Shown here one piece after another: positions 56,412 to 64,000 of a stretch of DNA of 64,000 nt (position 1 is its first letter; each line of letters starts with the position of its first letter). A program made the translations under genes and the position numbers. The stretch comes from Lophius americanus (lineage: Eukaryota > Chordata > Actinopteri > Lophiiformes > Lophiidae), in assembly GCA_037951165.1 (NCBI GenBank), contig JBBDHG010000043.1, forward strand, positions 4,775,001-4,839,000. The letters are read 5' to 3'. Below the pieces are notes generated by a model, which had not been told where the DNA came from, ran no database searches, and worked only from the letters and a program-made list of their open reading frames with translations.

Positions 56412-57680
56412 TATGTGAATAATGTAAAAACAACAGTAAAATGCTCTTAATTAAGCAACTGAATATTATATTATATAATAGGACTAGACTTTTATTTTTC
56501 TGTATTATGGCTATTGAAACTTTTATTATAAGTCCTCAAAAAATAATTTATTAAGTGATATTTTAAATTTTTATATTTAATTTTACAACGTTAAATTTCT
56601 ACTTTTTTCTGCTTATTATGTCAAGGGATGATAAATCTGTAATGTATTATTTGCTTCTCCAGTAAAAGCAACTTTATTTGACTTTTTATGATTTCAACAG
56701 TGGCATAATTAATATCAATAATTATAATTTTCAAATTAAAGTTTTGGTACTGCTTTCTTAAGGAAGTCGGACAGTTTATGACTTTATTTATGTCACAATA
56801 ACATCTGGATATGTGGGCTGACATAATGTAGTTAACATACTTAATTCAACGAATGTGTTTCTAGACGACAAACAACTTTAATCTTCGCCTTTTAGTCTTT
56901 ATTGCATTAATTAAATAGATCCGTAGTTAAAGGTGCAGTGTTTAAAGTTTGTCGTCATCTTTAGTTTATACTTTATTTCCGGAAACCAGGGTGCCTCAGT
57001 TCTCAGTTTGCTGTAAGTCCTACCAGAGTCATCAGCACATGTTCAGGGTCCAGCACACGAGGTGGGTCGGGTAGAACCTGACTGCTGCAGAGCCGACTGC
57101 TCAATAATGTCTGGAGGGGTGAGGGGTGCAGGAGTTCCCATGATCCTGCCCGTTGTTTCAACATGATCGAATATCTGAGTTTTCGACTTGACCGACCAGC
57201 TGGTGACACCCTAAGCTAAGACAGACTCTACGCAGGATCTCGTAAGGAAATGGAGGTGCTGATGAATATATTCATAGAAAAGAAAAGGCATCTGAAGAAG
57301 AAAAGTTCCTCCATCCATCCTTCTATTGGATCCAGAGCAGAATATATAACGTGTTGCATCCTGGATAATGATCTTTACTCATAGTACATGTATTAGCATG
57401 TACTGTAAAATATTAACCTGCTCTACCTATCAGTACGCAACTGAAGCCCTTAGACACCAATCAACCATAACATTAAAACCCGCCGCCCGTGAGAAGTTGA
57501 TTAGTCGTTGTTCAATCCTGCTATATAGAATAATTAGATTAAATATCAATTTGTAGCAATCTGCCAAATTAATCTTAAAAACAAATGTTCCGACCATTCC
57601 ACTAATTTAAAGCAAAGTAGTTGAAAATTTGTAACTACATACACAAAATGTCAACAAACGAGCATAAAAGTCTAAGTAAA
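56412..57680. other. AGMO intron, nothing coding
   Basis: AT-rich. A Tc1 terminal stub (CAACCATAACATTAAAACCC) lies at about 57464. Otherwise unrecognised. Confidence 0.4.
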
Positions 57681-57689
57681 TTGTTATTT

Positions 57690-57741
57690 GTATATATATA
57701 TATATAATAATAATAATAATACATTTAATTTACAATGCACT

Positions 57742-57814
<73 letters not shown>

Positions 57815-57895
57815 TTACACACATATACACACACACACATATACACACACACACATATACATATATTTATATATTGTATATATAAATATATATAT
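57690..57895. repeat. (TA)n and (AC)n microsatellite around an L2 tip
   Basis: A short TA run, then the final ~40 bp of the L2 family (AATAATAATACATTTAATTT, 57703-57743), then a long TA run to about 57811, then ACACAC and ATAT units. Confidence 0.85.
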
Positions 57896-58419
57896 AAGAC
57901 ATTTTTAACCTCAGTGGGACTTTCGTGGTAAAACTTTAGTTATGTTTAATGAAAGTCTGGACAAAGATTTAATGGGTCACTTTTGGGCCCAAGTGATACG
58001 ATAAGGTAAGACAGGACAATATAAGGTAAGATAAAATGAAATAATGTAAAACCAGATTTAAGGAGATTGGCCGATATGAGATGAGTTAAGAGAAGATGAG
58101 ATAATACAAATTCAGATGATAACATAAGCTCAGATAAAACAAGACGAGATTATATTGAATGAGATAAAACAAGATTAAAATATGAGATTAAACCCAGTGA
58201 TATTGCATACAATGAGATTAAATAATTTAAGATGAGAAATGATAAACTATATGATATTAAAAAAATACCCAGACAAAAATTGGGTGACGGTTGATTTTTA
58301 GTTGAGGTGTTCTGATTCATCTACCTGAAGATACAATTATAATCTCGAGGGGTCGTTCATCATGACCCGACATCCATCCACCATGTTTCATGGATCTCCT
58401 GAGTGTTTTTGGATCATCC

Positions 58420-58449
58420 AAACAAACAAACAAACAAACAAACAAACAA
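58420..58449. repeat. (AAAC)n microsatellite
   Basis: About seven AAAC units. Confidence 0.9.
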
Positions 58450-59362
58450 CAACCTCTGCAGACCAGACTGATATTTGTCTTCGGATGGAATTCAACTGAT
58501 TAATTTGTTTGACAACCTGGTAAATCCGAGCAATTCGGGTTAAACTTCGCTGCTTTGAGTCGAAATTCCTCGAAGGGAAACCAGATGGAAGGTCCCAGTT
58601 TTACAAAACTGCATTGTGTCCGTCCCGGAGACGGATTGGGATCCAGAGGTTTGGTAGAGCCTCACAAATCACACTTCACTCAAACGGAGCGAAACATGAC
58701 AGAAGTTTCCATCAAAGCGGCCGAGTGGAGCCAAAGGAAGGGCACCTACTTCTTTTTTCTTTTTCTTCCCCCCCCCCCCCTCCGCTCCCATCGCTCCCCA
58801 TCGGTCCCACTTTGCTACATTTAATGGACTCTGCAGGGAATGCATGTGGGATAGATTATATATTGGAAGGAAGCAGGTTTGATCGTCTACAAATAAGCAC
58901 CGGGTCCAGACAGCAGCAGCTCTCAAAGTAGAGATCTCAGCAAATCCACTCACACTCACTCTGTTTGGGCTGAAGGTTCTTTTGTTCAGAGCAGTAAAGC
59001 GGAATAAAAACCTCAGACATATGGATTTAGTCAAATTTCTTGTGCGTCTTCGTCGGGTTTTATTGTCTCGGGAGGGACAGCGGCTCCTTCCCTCATGTTT
59101 CCTCCACTGGAGCCAAACGATGTCCAACAGTTCCTCTACGGGATTTCAACATGGCAGCGTAAGACGGTAATGTTTGGATTAAAGACATCAGGATTTATGA
59201 CAACGGCCAGAGAAGAACATGACGCTCTGATGACTCTGCTGGATATGAAAAACGTTACTTTCCAAAATATCTGCATCTAATAAGTGCAGTGGGTTTATTA
59301 GCACATACTCTAACATCTTCACAGCTTCTTTACGTCTGTGAGACTGAACCGAAGCCTTCAGA
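58450..59362. other. AGMO intron, unique DNA
   Basis: Open frames on both strands (for example 58669-59127 minus) have no recognisable domain. A C run interrupts the DNA at 58770-58780. Confidence 0.35.
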
Positions 59363-60258
59363 GACCCATCAGCCATAATATTAAAACAACCTGTCTGTGT
59401 GTCCTACAATAACATAAACCTGATTGTCCCTCTCAGGAAATTATATCCTCGGAATGTCGGGGATGTTATGGAATCTCCATCGCTGCGTTTGCCGTAGATC
59501 CTCCGTGTTAGCGTGATAGCTCAAAGACTATCGCATGGATCCCTTTCAAATTTTACTCCTATAAAATGTATACATATATATATATATATATCCCTGACAT
59601 CCCTGAAAATACTAAAATTACGTTTACATTAAAGATGTTTTGATTTATGTGGAAAATTTCCTGTTCACATCAAGCAGAGTTAAGCACAAGACATAAAGAG
59701 TTTTTACTCTTAAGTCTACGGCCTACAGTCCAATACTGACCCGGTCTCAAAAATAACCCTCATGGGGGTCTTTGCGACACCAGCAAACTTCACAATATGC
59801 CAAAGGTAGTTAATTACTCTTTTTGATATTTCTGTTAAGTGTGGAAAAGTTCTTGTTTTTACCACCAGAGAGGTCACCGTGTGTTCTGACAGCTTCCTAT
59901 CGGAACCAGCATCTGTGCTACAGTAGCTCCTCAGTGGTATCAGACAACCCAAGCCAGCACTCTCTCACACACATCAATAAGCTTTGGTCGCCTACAACCG
60001 AGTCACCGGGTTCTCCTGTTGTCCCTCTTTAGACCTTTGGTAGGTCCGAACCACGGCAGACCAGGAACACCTAAGAAACCCTGCAGTTCTAGAAATGCAC
60101 CGACCCAGTCATCTCACTGTTAAACCTTAGGCCTGTCCATTTCTCTTCCTTCAAGATTGAATAAATCCCACTCAATAACTCAATATGTGCCGTTGCACCA
60201 GAGTTCTTCTTCACCTACAACTTCACCTGTCACCGGTTACAATGTTATGGCTGATTAG
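59363..60258 (-). mobile_element. Tc1-like element, minus strand, split by composite repeat
   Basis: Left end ATCAGCCATAATATTAAAAC and right end TTACAATGTTATGGCTGATT bound it. 59870-60258 carries antisense Tc1 text (GTGTTCTGACAGCTTCCTAT, TGTGCTACAGTAGCTCC, ACGGCAGACCAGGAACACC). The part at 59440-59800 is composite repeat, copy 6. Confidence 0.7.
59440..59800 (+). repeat. Composite dispersed repeat, copy 6 (opening module)
   Basis: AATGTCGGGGATGTTATGGA, GTTAGCGTGATAGCTCAAAG and TTTCAAATTTTACTCC match the opening module of 17460-17600 and 7050-7160. It lies within the Tc1-bounded block. Confidence 0.55.
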
Positions 60259-61439
60259 TAGAATAATATACCAGCCTCCAAATCCACCAGATCCCCTTTG
60301 ACACAGACAGTTAAGCCTTCCAGAAGCTGTTAATCCCTGAAATATTTGGAGATCCCTCTTAATCCCCTCTTCTCCCCCACATGTCGACGCCTTCATGCTC
60401 ACGCAGTCGCGCTAAGGCTTCATGATTTATTTAGTATTTTCAAACCAGTGATTTTATTTTCCTGGTCGATTTTCTTTTACATTTTAAAGCAGGTCCTCAT
60501 TCTCTGCAGTTGTTTGGGAGAACGACGCCGTTGGAGTCCACACTCCGTGGTTCTGCTGATGGACAGCGGAGCCGAGGCCAAGCGTCCAGCAAATACGTGA
60601 AACGCCTCAGGGCGCATTCTGGACCGCCCCGTCTTCCCGCCTCCAGCGGGTTAACATGGCCGAGGCTCGCTGTTCTGAAACGCAGCTGCACTTGTGATTG
60701 AAATGAAAACAAGGCAGAATGGCTGCTGTCAGAGCGGTGATGTACGACCTGTAATGGGATGTTTCCAGAGCTATCGCTCCATATGGCCGCCTACAGTCCA
60801 CCAGAACCGGACTGAGCTGTGTCGGAAAATAACTCCACAGTTTCTGTTGGAGCCCGGCGGAGGTTCAGATCTCAGGACGTGGTTAGATTGGTGAAAATAA
60901 ACCGCAGAGATGCTCTGTTGACGCTGAACCGTACTCGTCTCAAACAGCTTTTTCTCTCTTCCTGTCAGCAGAAACACATTCTTAGCTTCTCCGCCATGAA
61001 CTGTGAAGCTAAAAGAAGCCAACACCTTATGTTCATCTGAAGGAAAATTAAATCTTATGACATCCTCATTTCCAAAATGAGGCCAGTATTTGTCTAGGAG
61101 AAAAAATGCCAAAGAAGATTACTCTAAATAAAGATATAAAGGACTTGTAAGAGGCTCGCTGTCAGGTGAAGGGGCGGAGCTAAGGAAGGAAAGCGTTCCA
61201 GAGGGTTCCAACAGTGGTTTAAGATTCTACCTAATCGGCCACAAAGTGGATGCATTATCAAAAATCATCCATCCTTCGTCCTTCCAACCACTAACACTCA
61301 ATAAACGGTTAATTCGCTCATGGATACTCGTGTTTAAATATGAACGCAAGCTAGAAGTGATTAAATAATTACACTACTTCATAATTATACAGTTTTTAAC
61401 AGTGTTAGCCAGACATACAGGTATTTGTATGCGGCTTGA
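60259..61439. other. AGMO intron, unique DNA
   Basis: Several overlapping frames at 60497-61112 on both strands reflect GC-balanced DNA, with no recognised domain or splice context. Confidence 0.35.
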
Positions 61440-61640
61440 TACCCAGACTAACCCTGCAGTCCACATCATAAAAAAAATTCCAATTTGCCGCAGCAATCAG
61501 GGATTATAATAGTGTAATAAAGCCACAGTAGAGCATGCAAATAGTCATTATCATTAAGTTTTGGATTAATGACTTCATTTTAATTCATTAGCTCATAAAA
61601 TCACACATCTATGCAACCTTCCAGCCAATCAAACCTGCCG
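61440..61640. promoter_or_regulatory. Candidate conserved non-coding element
   Basis: The text has no repeats and combines GAGCATGCAAATAGTCATTA, TTTTAATTCATTAGCTC and TTCCAGCCAATCAAACC, that is octamer-, homeodomain- and CCAAT-like words in clean DNA. This style is typical of vertebrate enhancers near developmental genes (MEOX2 flanks AGMO in mammals). It is inference from composition only. Confidence 0.3.
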
Positions 61641-61749
61641 CAGCGGAAAAGTGATGCCCAGTTCATAACTTTTTTGTAATTTTTTTGACTGGTGCTTCAT
61701 CACAAGGGAGGATGAGAAGAGGGTCAGGGCCACATATGGAAATGTGAAT

Positions 61750-61965
61750 TTTTTTATCGCAGAAATTCTGACTTCATTCAAGGAATTTTTATATTTTTCT
61801 TAGAATTTTGACTTTAAACTTAAACTCAGAATTGAGATTAAAATCATAATATCGAATAAGGTCATAATTCTGAGATCAAAGCTAGAATTCTGAGATTAAA
61901 GTCAGAATTTTGAGTTTAGAGTTATAATTCTTAGAATAAAGTCAGAATTTTGAGTTCAGTTTTCT
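61750..61965. repeat. AGAATTCTGAGATTAAAGTC tandem repeat, copy 2
   Basis: About nine diverged units of 20-24 nt (ATTCTGAGATTAAAGTCAGA). Orientation switches near 61830, as in the array at 51420-51580. Confidence 0.75.
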
Positions 61966-62009
61966 ACAGCCGTTATCTTTAATGATGAAGAAGTAAAGCT
62001 TTTAATAGA

Positions 62010-62110
62010 GCTGGCAACTAGTCCACAGTGTGCCCCGCCCCTCACCCAGTGTCAGCTGGGATAGGCTCCAGCCCCCACCCACGACCCTGAGCAGGATAAG
62101 CAGGTTTGAA
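62010..62110 (-). repeat. Common teleost interspersed repeat, 5' fragment
   Basis: CAGCTGGGATAGGCTCCAGC and CCTGAGCAGGATAAGC are the reverse of the opening of 33634-33979. Confidence 0.75.
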
Positions 62111-62774
62111 TGAAGGAGATGGCGCTGAGGATGTACAGGAACCAGGATGCTAATACACACGATAATTTTCTCAAATGCGATCATTTTTTAAGTCTCTGCT
62201 AAAATACATCAACATTTCCCAGCGTCTGACATCGCAGGTGTAAGACGCAGACATGACACACACAAACACATTCACATGTGCAGCTCCACACAAAGACGAC
62301 TTCCTGTCTGCTCAATATGCAGATACTCCCGTCTCTGCGCCGGGCTTGTTTGGGCAGACTCAGGAAGGATACGGCGAGCAGATTGATGTCCCACCAGAGA
62401 GTCGGTGCAGAGACCGCCTCGGGGTCTGAGAAACACCACCATCAGACTCCCACACACTCTCAAACTGCTGCCAGACAAAACACGGCAGCAGCATCAGTCG
62501 GAGCGCCGTCAGCGAGAGCCAAAAACAGAGCGGCCTGATGATGCGCCAGTTTGGATCCAAAGGCCTGTTTAGATGTTTGATGTTCGATGTTTGTTCTGTT
62601 TGATTATGACTCAACAGCGGCGCCTCACAGAGACGAGGAGACAAATCCCCCCCGCAAGAAAACGCCTCAGACCTGAAGTCACCTTCTACCCACAATTCAT
62701 CTGGAGGTGCCAGCAAATATGACAAGAGGCGGCTTTTTGAGCGATTTAAGAAGGTAAGACATTATATGCCTTCA
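62111..62774. other. AGMO intron, unique DNA
   Basis: Opposed frames at 62278-62538 and 62360-62725 are open in GC-richer DNA but match nothing I know. Confidence 0.35.
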
Positions 62775-63340
62775 TCAGCCATAACATTAAAACCAGTGTT
62801 TTTCAGATAGGCATATGCTCTCCCTGACAGCAAGGGTATATTCCCCGAAAATCCCCCAATCCCCTGTGTTGTACATTATTTCCCCTTGGTGGACTCGTCA
62901 CATTAAATGTGACTCATTAATAATCTCAAACAGTCCATATTGACTCAACCTAACGTTTTCTATGAAGTCAGCCGTCTGCTCTATGATCAGATCCCATAGT
63001 GGCTCAATAATGAAGATAAATACTGTAACCTGTTTTTTCTGAGCTCATTAATAAAACAAGAAAGATTTCCTTGTGTCGATTCATAGGAGCTAAAATGACA
63101 CATTGTTGATTTTTGGTTGGGAAGTTATGAACATGTGTTTTTTTCTAAAAAGCTCCCCCCAGTGGGTGAAATATGAACTATTAGAGTAAAGTATTAAAGA
63201 TACAAGTTAGATTTCCTAAAGTCCATTCATATTCAACTTTGGAATAAATCGGACCAACGATGGAGAAACTGTGACCCGCAAACTTCAGGAGTTAAACTCA
63301 ACCTGGTGGAAGAAATATGCAACTAACCTTTTCCAAAAAC
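62775..63340 (-). repeat. Tc1 end stub joined to composite dispersed repeat, copy 7
   Basis: ATCAGCCATAACATTAAAACC at about 62777 is a Tc1-like end. It is followed by the composite end module reversed (CTGACAGCAAGGGTATATTC, CCAATCCCCTGTGTT) and monomer text to 63340. Confidence 0.6.
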
Positions 63341-64000
63341 CATCCACTTCTTCCTACACAAAGGTCAATAGGGATATACAATCAAAAAATGATCCATGTT
63401 TTATTGCATTCACTGCATCTTTAACTTCACGTTTGTTGGTTAGTAAAAATGAACTAAAAGAAAAAGCTCCTGTGGGGTTTCCACTCTTCTGTCCAGCCTT
63501 GAGTCAGTTTGTTACGACCTCCAAACAAACAAAACAAACTAAAAATGCACTAAAACTCGGAGCACTCTTCTTAATATTTACATAGATCAAGGTTCTTGTT
63601 TGTTACTTCAATTCACCATCTCACACTGATTATGTGCCGTGCAGTGGATTGTTTTTCTGTGAAAGCACTCTGGACACAAAAGAGCGATAATCTTAAAGGA
63701 AGATATATTCTTATTATAGGAGAACACAAACCTGATGACAGGAACAGGATAAGTAGCTCTCAAAGGACTTATTACAAGAGGAGTGATATATACTGTTTTT
63801 CCGTGCAGGAACAAGGTTTATGATTGGCTAATCTTTTTTTTTTAAAGCATAAATCGGGTACTATATTAGGAGACTGTGGGGTCCATCCAGTGAGGGATTG
63901 GAGTATGGCATCCATTGGTCACCTTCCATTGGGTCATTGATGCTATTTTAAAGATCAGTCACTGTTTACTTTTAGTAGAGAAAGACTAGACCAACGTCTC
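63341..64000. other. AGMO intron, nothing recognised
   Basis: AT-rich, short frames only. Confidence 0.35.

Larger units (their letters stand above)
54195..64000 (-). other. agmo: AGMO last intron, continuing past the window
   Basis: No other AGMO exon is found in 9.8 kb to the right, consistent with the very long introns of this gene in other vertebrates. Contents are listed separately: Tc1 derivatives, microsatellites, composite repeats and some unique DNA. Confidence 0.6.

Noticed and set aside
58669..59127. The 152-codon minus-strand ORF in the AGMO intron
   Set aside because: It is the longest open frame in the intron, but it has poly-Lys/Gly low complexity from a C run and no recognisable domain.
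62278..62725. Opposed ORFs as possible AGMO exons
   Set aside because: Neither shows AGMO motifs such as the histidine boxes or membrane segments.

Overview
The window is vertebrate nuclear DNA, almost certainly from a teleost fish. Genes are split into short exons with GT-AG introns. The remaining sequence is dense with typical fish repeats: Tc1-like transposon derivatives ending in a CAGCCATAACATTA-type terminus, L2/Rex1-like and RTE-like LINE fragments, a tRNA-derived SINE and long TA, CT and AAT microsatellites. There are no operons, ribosome binding sites or prokaryotic features.

Three protein-coding genes are supported. (1) The 5' end of a type I diacylglycerol kinase, best matched to DGKB, lies on the minus strand. 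Five exons (first coding exon 19160-19298, then 12992-13068, 12301-12321, 11343-11490 and 5739-5876) chain with matching phases. They encode the first 151 residues: the N-terminal recoverin-homology region and the linker into the EF-hand block. The rest of the gene lies beyond the left edge. (2) A complete or nearly complete HIPK-family protein kinase gene lies on the plus strand, with nine exons from about 31385 to 35780 and a polyadenylation signal overlapping its stop codon. (3) The last coding exon of AGMO (alkylglycerol monooxygenase) lies on the minus strand at 54114-54194. Its upstream intron runs to the right edge. As I recall, DGKB and AGMO are also neighbours in the same orientation in mammals, so the two calls support each other. 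The HIPK-like gene in between, on the opposite strand, looks like a fish-lineage addition.

Layout: 1-5.7 kb repeats and unique AT-rich DNA; 5.7-19.3 kb DGKB exons and repeat-rich introns; 19.3-31.3 kb upstream/intergenic DNA with a 30-nt minisatellite, an RTE LINE and a candidate 5' exon; 31.3-35.8 kb the kinase gene, whose fifth intron holds a LINE with nested insertions; 35.8-54.1 kb repeat-rich intergenic DNA; 54.1-64 kb the AGMO terminal exon and its intron.

The points most worth following up are the kinase gene (SRPK-like catalytic motifs in a HIPK-like fold, plus an exact 93-nt coding repeat that carries a possible alternative splice acceptor), a 21-nt DGKB microexon, a C-terminal KKXX motif on AGMO, a composite dispersed repeat seen at seven or more places, and several long perfect inverted repeats. 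No new defence system, CRISPR array or other large unknown system was recognised. The three genes show no evident joint pathway: DGKB phosphorylates diacylglycerol, AGMO cleaves ether lipids, and the kinase is a predicted regulatory or degenerate enzyme.
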